Assembly (NCBI RefSeq): GCF_900604535.1
Contig: NZ_UWOT01000014.1
Coordinates: forward strand, 26,462 to 90,461
From: Romboutsia_E sp900604535
Lineage (GTDB): Bacteria; Bacillota; Clostridia; Peptostreptococcales; Peptostreptococcaceae
Direction of reading: 5' to 3'
DNA: 64,000 nt
Shown: positions 52,535 to 61,149 of the stretch, piece after piece
Numbering within the stretch: the stretch's first letter is position 1
Layout: each line of letters begins with the position of its first letter
The notes under the pieces: generated by a model
Told to the model about the DNA's origin: nothing
Databases searched by the model: none
What the model saw: the letters and a program-made list of their open reading frames with translations, nothing else
Program-made: the position numbers and the translations under genes

Positions 52535-53599
52535 CATATTATTAAATATTTCATCATTTTTAGTTACACATGCATTTTGAGGGTCTATTTCTTTACACTT
52601 AAGATGATGATAATATGATTTATTTATATTTCCAATTTCAAAATTACATACACAAAGGCTCAAGTTTACATTAAAGTCTATACATCCTATACACTCACAT
52701 TCACATAAATTAAACTCACTAAAATTCTCTAATTTTAATATAATTTCATACCATGATATTGCTTTTCTATACTCTTTTTGAATTTCAAAAGACTCTGCTA
52801 TATCATATAAAACCCCAATATTAGGTGAAATATATTCAAAACATTTATAAAAGTAAGTTCTAGCCTTTTCATGATCATTTAAATATAAATAACACTTTCC
52901 AATCTTACGTAAAGAATCAACTAACTCTTCCACCCATATACATTTTTTTATAAATTCTTCTAATATAGATATCGCTTTTTCATAATATTTATTACAATAC
53001 AATTCTTTTCCGTAATAATACAGATCTCTATCACTTAAAGTATTTCCACTTTCTATATTTTTTTCATATAAAATCAGATTCCTATCTGTTACAGTTTTCA
53101 ATTTATTATGAATTATAGATATATCACTATCAAAAACTTCACCTTCTACATCTATATATTCATGGACAAATCCTATCCACCTAAAATTTTTTATTCTTTT
53201 TACAATTCGATTTCTTCTCCCTATAAAAGAAATACAATTATTATTTTTCTTTAACATATTCGTTTCAAGTGTTACTACATCTATATCATCACTTAAACTT
53301 TCTTTTAAAGTTTTCAGTTTATTCTTATTTTCTTTATCAAAATATTCATCTGCATCCAGCCATAATATATAATCTTTGCTAGATTTGCTAAATGAAAAAT
53401 TTCTAGCTTCAGAAAAATCATCATTCCACTTAAAATCGAATATCTTATCTGTAAAATCCATAGCTATTTCTTTTGTTTTATCAATAGATCCTGTATCTAC
53501 AATTATAATTTCGTCTACTACTCCCGCTACGCTATTTAAACATCTTTTTATTACATCTTCTTCATCTCTAACTATCATACATAAACTTAAGCTTATCAT
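52526..53599 (-). CDS. Glycosyltransferase family 2 with TPR-like C-terminus
   Basis: 357 aa. The GT-A domain begins SLCMIVRDEEDVIKRCLNSV with EIIIVDTGSIDKTKEIA (about residues 31-47) and the metal motif DYILWLDADEYFD (DAD, about 75-87). The second half (from about 165) consists of helix pairs with a TPR rhythm (LYYYGKELYCNKYYEKAISILEEF, KIGKCYLYLNDHEKARTYFYKC). Such proteins transfer sugars to proteins or peptides (SunS-like) in the cytoplasm. Neither the acceptor nor a nearby peptide gene can be recognised here. A Cys-rich segment CECECIGCIDF-like near 295-305 is unusual. Confidence 0.82.
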   Translation of the reverse strand: MISLSLCMIVRDEEDVIKRCLNSVAGVVDEIIIVDTGSIDKTKEIAMDFTDKIFDFKWNDDFSEARNFSFSKSSKDYILWLDADEYFDKENKNKLKTLKESLSDDIDVVTLETNMLKKNNNCISFIGRRNRIVKRIKNFRWIGFVHEYIDVEGEVFDSDISIIHNKLKTVTDRNLILYEKNIESGNTLSDRDLYYYGKELYCNKYYEKAISILEEFIKKCIWVEELVDSLRKIGKCYLYLNDHEKARTYFYKCFEYISPNIGVLYDIAESFEIQKEYRKAISWYEIILKLENFSEFNLCECECIGCIDFNVNLSLCVCNFEIGNINKSYYHHLKCKEIDPQNACVTKNDEIFNNMKA

Positions 53600-53671
53600 T
53601 ATGACATTCTCCTTAATTTATAGTCATACCATAATATATGTTAGAATGTCATTTTTTGTTAAATAAATGAT

Positions 53672-55327
53672 TTATTCTATTAAATATTCTTTTAATTCTT
53701 CAACATAATATTCTATTTGATTTATAAATTTATCTAATTCATATCTATTCATATTTATGCCTTTTTCTTTTTTAAATATATCACTACTAGTTAAAACTAT
53801 GTCCTCACTACATTTATAATAATTTGATTTAAGATCAACCTTTACATTTTCTTTAAGCTTTTTAATAAATTCCTCTATTTCATTTAAACTACTCTTATTT
53901 TGATTCTCATATCTTACCTTATCATAAATTATTTTACCTAAAGCTCCACTAATTGTTCCTGCTATAAATAATGGTGGACAATACATCATAAGAGCTGATC
54001 CTATAGTCATAGATGCAGCACTTGAACCAACTGCTGCACTATATACTGAAACAATCCCTCCTGATGTTATTCCTAAAAGAGCACCTGTACCTACTGTGGC
54101 AAGCATTTCATTTATATTTAAATCATCTTTATCCATTTTATATGGACTTTTATTTAAAAACTCATCTTTATAGTATATACTTTCTACACACTTATTTATA
54201 TTACTATCTATTTCTTTTTGAATTTCTTTTAAACATTCATCCCATTCATTAAAAAATAAATCATCTAGTTCTTCTTTTCTTCCATTTAAACACTTATTTA
54301 TATATCCTTCATTTATATAGTCTTTAGCATATTCTAAATTTTCCTTAATCTTTTCAAGTTCATCATAAAAAAACAATCTATCTATCCAATCGTCTATTTC
54401 AAAATTCATCTTAGAAGTTATATAATCTAGCTTTTTTCTAAGCATTTGTTCATATTTTTTCACTTCTTCATATAACATTGTTATACTTTTAAAGTAATCA
54501 TAGTTAGTTATTATTTCTCTTTGAATAATTCCTTTAAGAGAATTTTCAGTGCTACTTTCTTTTATATCTATTGAGCTATTATATAATTCATCTATATATT
54601 TTAATAAATCATAAAAATTATTATTTAGTTCACTACGCTCAGTTTCATCATCTTCATTCTTATACTCTTTATAAGAAGATATTAAGAAGAACTTATCAAT
54701 ATAAAGTCCATACTCTTCTTGTATGTACTCTAAAACTTCTTCTTTATTATCTTCTAATAAATCTCCTTTATTTACTATTCCTACAATAGACTTTTTAAGT
54801 GTCTCTATCAAATCTAAAGAATTTATTATATCTTCTTGTCCTATATGAGTACCATCTATTACAAATAAAATAATATCAGCATTTTGTATATAGCTTAAAG
54901 TTCTATTTTCATTTTTTGTAGTCATACTTCTTAAACCTGGGGTGTCAACTATATTTATTTTTTTTAATAAATCTAAATTTAATTTAATTTTATAAATTCC
55001 ATCCTCAAAGTTATTTTCATATTTTTCTCCATAACTAGCTTCTATTATTGATGATGTTGACTCAAGTACATCAACCTCACTTATATCTTTTTTTAGTAAA
55101 GTGTTAAAAAAAGTTGATTTACCTGATTTAACCTCCCCTACTATTACTATATTTAACGGCTTAGATTCGTTGTTTTGTAAAATTTCTATACTCTCTATGT
55201 TATCATTTAAGTTACCTTCAACAATGCTTTTAAAAGGTATATTATCTCCTTCACTTAATATACTTCTCAAAGGAGATTGTAAAAGCTTTTCTTTTATTTT
55301 ATACATAGATTCTTTTATTTCTTTCAT
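53672..55327 (-). CDS. Bacterial dynamin-like GTPase, second of a tandem pair
   Basis: 551 aa. GTPase motifs: G1 GEVKSGKSTFF (about residues 63-73), G3 NIVDTPGLRSM (about 124-134) and G4 IVNKGDLLEDN (about 184-194). A long helical stalk follows, with a hydrophobic paddle-like segment (GALLGITSGGIVSVYSAAVG and ALMMYCPPLFIAGTISGALG, about 410-475) for membrane insertion. This architecture is that of bacterial dynamin-like proteins. It begins four bases after the end of the first dynamin gene. Pairs of this kind form heterotypic membrane-tethering complexes in Campylobacter, and some are linked to phage defence or membrane stress. Confidence 0.85.
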   Translation of the reverse strand: MKEIKESMYKIKEKLLQSPLRSILSEGDNIPFKSIVEGNLNDNIESIEILQNNESKPLNIVIVGEVKSGKSTFFNTLLKKDISEVDVLESTSSIIEASYGEKYENNFEDGIYKIKLNLDLLKKINIVDTPGLRSMTTKNENRTLSYIQNADIILFVIDGTHIGQEDIINSLDLIETLKKSIVGIVNKGDLLEDNKEEVLEYIQEEYGLYIDKFFLISSYKEYKNEDDETERSELNNNFYDLLKYIDELYNSSIDIKESSTENSLKGIIQREIITNYDYFKSITMLYEEVKKYEQMLRKKLDYITSKMNFEIDDWIDRLFFYDELEKIKENLEYAKDYINEGYINKCLNGRKEELDDLFFNEWDECLKEIQKEIDSNINKCVESIYYKDEFLNKSPYKMDKDDLNINEMLATVGTGALLGITSGGIVSVYSAAVGSSAASMTIGSALMMYCPPLFIAGTISGALGKIIYDKVRYENQNKSSLNEIEEFIKKLKENVKVDLKSNYYKCSEDIVLTSSDIFKKEKGINMNRYELDKFINQIEYYVEELKEYLIE

Positions 55328-55331
55328 AATA

Positions 55332-57037
55332 TCACCTCAAATTTTTCACAATATTATAAATTATTTCTAATTCTGCTATGTGACTATTTATATATTCTTT
55401 ACTCAAATATTTTTCTTTAAATGTATTATATTTAACTAACTCCACTTTATTTTTAATTAATTCAAAATTAGCTTCTACATCACAAATACATTCATCAATC
55501 AAAGTATTTAACTTGCCATAGATTTGATTTTTTATATCTAGATCATCACTAGAAACTCTTTTAAAACTTTTACTTCTCATATAATCTAAAACTTTATCTT
55601 TTGATTTTTTTTTTACATTATTTAGCTCTTTTAACGCATTATAATCTATTATAATGTTCTTATTCTTAGTAAAAGATATATGAAAATCTATCTTTTCTAT
55701 TTCTATATTTTTTTTACCACTATAACTTTTATAATTATTTTCATATAACCTATTTAATTCTTTTTTACAAATTTCTTCTATATCATTTAATCTTGTTTCT
55801 ATTTCTTTTATATCTATTAATTTATAATATGGTTTATTTTTTATATCGTATAATAAGTCTATTATATATTTTTTATGTATATTTATATTTTCATTTAAGT
55901 GAAAGTTTGAATTATTATATATAGATATATCTTTATATACTTCTCTTTTATATTCTTCTATAATTTTCATGATTTTTTGTGACATTAACATTAAGTTTTT
56001 ATGTTTTGATTTTATTTGATTTTCTTGTGAGGTTTCTTTGAAGTGTCTATTTATAGAGCTTCTTAAAATACTTATATTACTTTTGTTAAGTAGGACAGTA
56101 TCATTGTTTAAAATGCCATTAACTGCATTCTTTGCAGAAATAAATACTATATCATCAAATATATCACTATAAATCTCCTTAACTTTTGCCTTAACCTTAT
56201 GTACATTAACCTTATCGCTACTTTCAATTACATCCATTTTATTTACTACTAATATCATATTCTTTCTGCTATTATATAATTTATTTAATTTATTAATATC
56301 TGAAATAAGATCATTACTTTTCTTAGAAATAATATTTTGAGCATCTATAATCCATATTATTCCATCAGACTTAATGTAGTAATCTTTTATTGAACTTACC
56401 ATACTTTTACTTAATATTTGATTTAATCCTGGAGTATCTACAATGATAAAATCATTTAATATACCATTTTTATTAAAATAATACTTTACCTCTACAATAT
56501 CAGATATATATTGATATTGTTCTTCCAAAGATAATTTTAATCTTTTTAAGTCTTTTATACTTAGATTTTTATTCAATTTATGCTCTCTTAATATATTAAA
56601 TATTTTCTTTCTAGATTTTCTAAATTTATCTTCTTCTTTATTTATTAAATCTACTCCTTCCTCTAAAGACATTGATACTACAATTTTATCATTGTAAATA
56701 ATTTCTATTTTTTCATTATTAGATTTACAAAATAAATCTAACTTCCAAGTATTTGGTAAGTCTTTAGTTTTATTAAATTATCTTCTATAAGAGCATTTAT
56801 AAGTGTAGACTTTCCATAGTTTCCTGAACCTACTATAAACAATAAAAAAGGATGTAATAATTCTACTAAGTTTTCTAAACTAACTTCAATTTCATATCTT
56901 ATATCATTTAACATTTTATAAGTTCTATTTACATCAGATTCAATTATACTAATCTCTATATTTTCTATTATGCTTATTAAATTCTCAAGAATAGAACTAA
57001 ATTTTAAAAACTCCTTTTCTCTACTAACAAAACTCAT
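55332..57037 (-). pseudogene. Bacterial dynamin-like GTPase, first of a tandem pair, frameshifted
   Basis: The reading frame begins with ATG 57037 (GAGGT at eight bases) and carries the P-loop GSGNYGKSTLINALI. It meets a stop at 56738. Inserting one base at the AAA run around 56763-56766 restores KLKDLPNTWKLDLFCKSNN and leads into the 446-codon frame ending at 55332, which contains G3 IIVDTPGLNQILS, G4 VVNKMDVI and a long helical stalk. Composite length would be about 568 aa. No hydrophobic paddle is evident in this copy. It is a recent one-base lesion or assembly error; the rest of the gene is intact. Confidence 0.8.
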
Positions 57038-57151
57038 AGATACCAACCTCTAAATTAAGTAAATTATCTACTAAAGTATATGAAACCTTGTAACTCTATA
57101 TAACTTATTAGAATAGATTAGAATATAATAGTATTAATAAGGAGGAACATT

Positions 57152-57565
57152 ATGTCAAAATTTATGAAAATCACTTATCCAACTTATTACTCCAGATATT
57201 TAAATGTTTATCAGGTGGGTAAACCAGAATCCATTGATATAATTTTTATAGTAGAAATTTTAAACAGAGATGATAACAAGGAAAGTTCATTTGACTCTTC
57301 AGGTCTAAGAAAACTATTCGATTTAGAAATAGATCAAAATTGGTTTCATAAAACATTAATAAAAATTGGAGAAAGAACAAAAACACATGCTCCATTACCT
57401 TCACTTCCATATAAAGATGTTCCATTTAAGCCAACATTAATAAATTTAGCTGAAAATATATTCAATATAATGAAGGTTTCTATTGAAGAAACATTTGAAG
57501 ATATAAAATTAGTAAGTGTAGAAGTATCAACTTATAAAGATTCCGCTATATATAGCAAAAATTAA
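57152..57565 (+). CDS. Possible PTPS/QueD-fold protein lacking zinc ligands
   Basis: 137 aa. The C-terminal half has a weak resemblance to 6-pyruvoyl-tetrahydropterin synthase/QueD: DSSGLRKLFDLEIDQNWFHKTL, KPTLINLAENIFNIMKVSIE (NPTxENLA-like) and KLVSVEVSTYKDSAIY (VxVxET...Y-like). The zinc histidines of the enzyme are missing, so if related it is not catalytic. Divergently placed from the dynamin pair, with a strong RBS (AAGGAGG) and a terminator. The assignment is tentative; otherwise unknown. Confidence 0.5.
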   Translation: MSKFMKITYPTYYSRYLNVYQVGKPESIDIIFIVEILNRDDNKESSFDSSGLRKLFDLEIDQNWFHKTLIKIGERTKTHAPLPSLPYKDVPFKPTLINLAENIFNIMKVSIEETFEDIKLVSVEVSTYKDSAIYSKN

Positions 57566-57569
57566 AAAT

Positions 57570-57640
57570 AAAACCTAAACTCAATTTATGAATATGGAAT
57601 ATATATTAATACTCCATATTCATATTGTGTCTAGGTTTTA
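57570..57640. terminator. Bidirectional terminator between the PTPS-like and sigma factor genes
   Basis: Outer arms AAAACCTA/TAGGTTTT and inner arms ATGAATATGGA/TCCATATTCAT form an interrupted hairpin with T-rich ends between convergent genes. Confidence 0.8.
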
Positions 57641-58522
57641 ATAAAAATGCTTTAGTTGTTTTAATCGACTAGGATGTCTAAGTTTACGTATCGCTTTAGC
57701 TTCTATTTGTCTAATTCTTTCCCTTGTAACTCCAAATACTTTTCCTATTTCCTCTAATGTCTTTGGATCATCATCATCTAGTCCAAATCTCATTCTTAAA
57801 ACTTTTTGTTCTTGATCACTAAGTCCAGTTAATAATTCTTCTATTTTTTCTCTTAAGTTATGCTGTTCTACCTCATGTATTACAACATCTGCAAAGTTAG
57901 CATCCGATGGTATAAATTCAACTAAGCTACTATCTTCATCTTCCTTGATAGGTGTATCTAATGAAACTATACTCTTATCTCTTTTTAATATATCTATAAC
58001 TTTTTCAACTTCAAGATCACACACTTCCGCAAGCTCTTCTAAAGAAGGTTCTCTTTGAAGTACATTCGCTAGTTCTTGTTTTTTTCTTTTTACAAAATTA
58101 ATCCTTTGATGAAGATGCACCGGTATCCTTATAGTATTTTCACAATCATCAATATATCTTGTTATACTTTGTTTTATCCACCAAGTTGCATAAGTACTAA
58201 ATTTATAACCTTTTGTGTAATCATATTTCTCTACAGCTTTTATAAGTCCAATATTTCCTGCTTGAATTAAATCAAGCATATCTACGCTTTCTTTTCTATA
58301 TTTTTTTGCTATACTTACTACTAGTCTGTAATTTGCATTTATAAATTGTTCTTTAGCATCAGGTGTAGAGTCACAGATTGCTTTTGCTAGTTCTACTTCC
58401 TCTACTGCAGACAACATTTTGTACTCTTCAATTTCTTTTAAGTACATTTTCATTGCATTTGATGAATTCGATGATTCCCCGTAAATATAGTTCTCGTAAG
58501 TATTTTCTTTTTTAGCCCCCAT
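57638..58522 (-). CDS. RpoD-like sigma-70 factor without region 1.1 (group 2-like)
   Basis: 294 aa. Region 1.2 (NAMKMYLKEIEEYKMLSAVEE, residues 22-42), region 2 (ANYRLVVSIAKKYR, MLDLIQAGNIGLIKAVEKYDY, FSTYATWWIKQSITRYI), region 3, and region 4.2 (LEEIGKVFGVTRERIRQIEAKAIRKLRHPSR) are complete. The N-terminal acidic region 1.1 is missing. The recognition helix of region 2.4 reads TWWIKQSITRYIDDCENTIR, which differs from housekeeping SigA (usually RQAITRAIADQARTIR), so promoter choice may shift. A housekeeping rpoD is not in this window. RBS GAAGGGG. Confidence 0.88.
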   Translation of the reverse strand: MGAKKENTYENYIYGESSNSSNAMKMYLKEIEEYKMLSAVEEVELAKAICDSTPDAKEQFINANYRLVVSIAKKYRKESVDMLDLIQAGNIGLIKAVEKYDYTKGYKFSTYATWWIKQSITRYIDDCENTIRIPVHLHQRINFVKRKKQELANVLQREPSLEELAEVCDLEVEKVIDILKRDKSIVSLDTPIKEDEDSSLVEFIPSDANFADVVIHEVEQHNLREKIEELLTGLSDQEQKVLRMRFGLDDDDPKTLEEIGKVFGVTRERIRQIEAKAIRKLRHPSRLKQLKHFY

Positions 58523-58896
58523 AATCTAACCCCTTCTATACATATAGTTTATTAAATTCAATATTAAAGTGTCTGTAGCTCTATTTATCTATATAATATG
58601 ATTGTAATTATGAAAAAATACCAGATACCCGCTATACCATATTGAGTTTTTATAAAAAGTCAATTATTTTATTAAACAATAATTCTACATATATATAAAA
58701 AAACCCTTTTATTTTTTTTAATCATCTCAGATTTTACTAAATTTTTTTATAATATTTTTTGTTTATATACTATAAATACGCACTTTATAAAAAATTATGT
58801 TTATACAAAATTTTTCATACACTTATTTTATTGTAAATATTATTCTACTATTACCCCTAAATTTCCTCTTTTTTTCTATAAATATTGTATTTTAGG

Positions 58897-59015
58897 CAAA
58901 ATAAAAGACCACAAATCTGTGGTCTCTCATTTTCGAACGACGTTATAAATCCCACCATTAATAAATCCTTAGTATTATTGCCCCAACACTTACGGTTTTA
59001 TCAGTGAATTTTAAC
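58897..59015 (-). ncRNA. Putative ~119-nt small RNA, family unknown
   Basis: On the minus strand a near-consensus promoter (59022-59050) leads into about 119 bases that end in a perfect hairpin AGACCACA/TGTGGTCT (58906-58925) and UUUUAUUUU. The region codes for no convincing protein. It contains two GGATTTAT copies 17 bases apart and a C/G-richer stretch (GTGTTGGGGCAA, GGTGGGATT) unlike the AT-rich flanks. It lies between the sigma factor gene and the metal-tail gene. I could not match 6S, SRP, tmRNA or a known riboswitch by eye. It could also be a 3' UTR product. The rest of the gap 58523-58896 shows no gene. Confidence 0.6.
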
Positions 59016-59021
59016 CATTTA

Positions 59022-59050
59022 ATAATAACATCATTAAAAATTATAGTCAA
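59022..59050 (-). promoter_or_regulatory. Strong promoter of the small RNA
   Basis: TTGACT (59050-59045), 17-base spacer and TATTAT (59027-59022) on the minus strand, with a start expected near 59015. It begins just downstream of the stop at 59064, so the RNA is initiated independently of that gene. Confidence 0.65.
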
Positions 59051-59063
59051 GTTTTCTTGTTAA

Positions 59064-59636
59064 TTATTCGTGATGATGTCCACATCCACATCCATGATTT
59101 TCATCATGGTTATGTCCTCCACAGCATCCTCCATCTTCATGTCCACCACATCCGCATTCATGATCTTCATGATGTCCGTGTTCATGTCCGCATCCACATC
59201 CATCGTGATGATGCTCAGCTTCCATAGCTTTTATTTTTTCTTCCATCTCAAAGAATTCTTTTACCATTGTTTCATATGTAGGAAGTTCTGCATCTGTATC
59301 ATACTCTTCTCCAGTCCAATCTGCATACATCATTTCATTTCCATTAGTTAATATCATTCTTCCAGCCATAGTTATATTATCTACATCTTCTAAGAAGTCT
59401 ATTTGCTTTTGTACAGTTTCACCTTCCATAGCAACATCTTCATCTAAGCATTTTACTATTAAAACTGGCGCATAGTAATCCTCATTATCTTTTACATTTA
59501 CTATTATATCAAGTACACCTTCTGCACCTTCTTCAAATTCTGATAAAGGTACATCTGTATCTATCATATCATGTGGAACTAATAAATCTTCCATTAAATA
59601 TTTAATTACTCTCTCTTTTACTAATTGTTGTGACAT
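59064..59636 (-). CDS. HsdR-N-like fold protein with a His/Cys-rich metal-binding tail
   Basis: 190 aa. Residues 1-125 resemble the type I restriction R subunit N-terminal domain (HSDR_N_2-like: VKERVIKYLMEDLLVPHDMI, EGVLDIIVNVKDNEDYYAPVLIVKC). The usual nuclease ExK motif reads IVK, so it is probably inactive. Residues ~140-190 form a low-complexity tail of repeated His, Cys, Gly, Asp and Glu (HHHDGCGCGHEHGHH, GCCGGHNHDENHGCGC), which looks able to bind several metal ions. RBS GAAGGAG. No methylase or specificity subunit is nearby. The fold is probable; the function is unknown, perhaps metal buffering or sensing. Confidence 0.75.
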   Translation of the reverse strand: MSQQLVKERVIKYLMEDLLVPHDMIDTDVPLSEFEEGAEGVLDIIVNVKDNEDYYAPVLIVKCLDEDVAMEGETVQKQIDFLEDVDNITMAGRMILTNGNEMMYADWTGEEYDTDAELPTYETMVKEFFEMEEKIKAMEAEHHHDGCGCGHEHGHHEDHECGCGGHEDGGCCGGHNHDENHGCGCGHHHE

Positions 59637-59841
59637 AATTTTAGTACTCCTTCCAAGCTTATGATTAAAAGTAAACCAATGTTTACCTTTTTATAGTATA
59701 ATACATCAATCTTTTTTTCAATGTATATATGAAAATATTTTTTAATCTACATTTATAATACCCATATTTTATTCTTTCTAAAATCTTTTATAATATTTAA
59801 GTTATAAGTAATTCTATTATATATATGATATTTAACATATA

Positions 59842-59877
59842 AAATGAAATAGTAAGCGTACGCTTACTATTTCATTT
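59842..59877 (-). other. 36-bp perfect palindrome in a gene-poor gap
   Basis: AAATGAAATAGTAAGCGT and its exact complement ACGCTTACTATTTCATTT meet without a spacer, centred at 59859/59860. It lies in the 59637-60032 gap, about 155 bases after the minus-strand ZIP gene stop. It may be a terminator for that gene (TTTTATATG follows on the minus strand) or a repressor or protein-binding site. The rest of the gap is AT-rich without a gene. Confidence 0.6.
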
Positions 59878-60032
59878 ATAAGAGATTTAAATATTAAGTT
59901 AAAAATTTATTTGGTAATGGTATTTAATTTATATCCAATATGCTCAAGTTTTATACTATATTTATAAATAAACAGATAATATTAATCCCATATTATATTT
60001 ACATCTATAATTAATATTTAACAATTTTTAAT

Positions 60033-60812
60033 TTAAGCTAATGCTACATCTAAAATCATCATAAGTACAAATCCTAAAGCAAAACCAATAGTACCTATAT
60101 CAGAATGCTTTCCTTCCGATGCTTCTGGTATTAATTCTTCAACAACAACATATATCATAGCTCCTGCTGCAAAAGATAGAAAATAAGGCATAGCTGGAGT
60201 TATAAAACTTGAGAATATAATAGTCAAAGCAGCGCCAATTGGTTCAACAATTCCTGATAATAATCCATAGTAAAATGATTTTGATTTAGTTACCCCCTCA
60301 CTTCTTAATGGCATAGATATTATAGCGCCTTCAGGAAAATTTTGAATTGCAATTCCAATTGAAAGAGCAAATGCTGCTGCTATACTTATAGTGTTTCCAT
60401 TATTTAAAATTCCAGCAAAAACAATTCCTACTGCCATTCCTTCTGGTATATTATGCAAAACTACTGCTAGTACAAGCATTGTTGTCTTTCTTATCTTATC
60501 ACTTTTCATTCCTTCTGGTTTACTATAATTATAATGAAGATGAGGAATAACACTATCCAAAGCAAGCATAAACAATACCCCTACTAAAATTCCAACTGCA
60601 GCAGGAATAAACGAAAACTTGCCCATATTACTACTCATATCAATAGATGGTATAATTAATGACCATACAGATGCTGCAATCATTACTCCAGATGCAAACC
60701 CTAGTAGCACCTTATTTACTACCGTATTCATTTCTTTCTTCATTATAAATACACATGATGATCCTAATGCAGTTCCTACAAAAGGTATTAATATTCCAAT
60801 TAAAACATTCAT
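60033..60812 (-). CDS. ZIP family divalent metal transporter
   Basis: 259 aa from the ATG at 60812 (GGTGGTG upstream); a GTG at 60824 has the RBS inside its own codons. Eight membrane spans; the metal-site helices are VVLHNIPEGMAVGIVFAG and IGIAIQNFPEGAIISMPLRSEG (the typical HNxPEG and NFPEG pair, in the middle of the protein), and the interhelical loop carries HLHYNYSK. It imports zinc or other divalent cations, like ZupT. It lies downstream of the metal-tail gene region on the same strand. Confidence 0.9.
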   Translation of the reverse strand: MNVLIGILIPFVGTALGSSCVFIMKKEMNTVVNKVLLGFASGVMIAASVWSLIIPSIDMSSNMGKFSFIPAAVGILVGVLFMLALDSVIPHLHYNYSKPEGMKSDKIRKTTMLVLAVVLHNIPEGMAVGIVFAGILNNGNTISIAAAFALSIGIAIQNFPEGAIISMPLRSEGVTKSKSFYYGLLSGIVEPIGAALTIIFSSFITPAMPYFLSFAAGAMIYVVVEELIPEASEGKHSDIGTIGFALGFVLMMILDVALA

Positions 60813-61075
60813 AAAATTCACCACCTTAAAATATTTAACATCATTTGATAATAATTTTCATTTTCTATAATTATATTTTAAATCTATTATTTTATTTTAT
60901 CTACTCCTATAATATATTTTATAAACATTTTAATTATTTTTTACATATATTATCTAATTATAATAGACTGTTCTTAATTTAAGTATTGTTCTTCAATTTA
61001 CAACTAAAAATTAGTTAAATAAGTATTTAATTTTATATCTTTATATATTTATTTCATTACATAATGCATAAACAG

Positions 61076-61104
61076 TTGTCTTGTCACCAACTTTTATGTA
61101 CAAT
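61076..61104 (+). promoter_or_regulatory. Promoter of the pfoR-like gene
   Basis: TTGTCT (61076-61081), 17-base spacer, TACAAT (61099-61104). Expected start near 61111, giving a ~40-base leader with GGGGAG before the ATG at 61150. No operator is obvious. The rest of the 60825-61149 gap shows no gene. Confidence 0.55.
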
Positions 61105-61149
61105 AAAGTTAATAAATTTAAAATATATTTATATAAAAGGGGAGTTATT

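Noticed and set aside
54013..54789. Plus-strand frames opposite the second dynamin gene
   Set aside because: Low-complexity Leu/Tyr/His composition caused by the reverse complement of AT-rich coding sequence; no RBS.
59070..59351. Plus-strand frame opposite the metal-tail gene
   Set aside because: It is the complement of the His/Cys repeat codons and has no RBS.
59064..59636. Type I restriction system
   Set aside because: Only a degenerate N-terminal-like domain; no helicase, methylase or specificity subunit.
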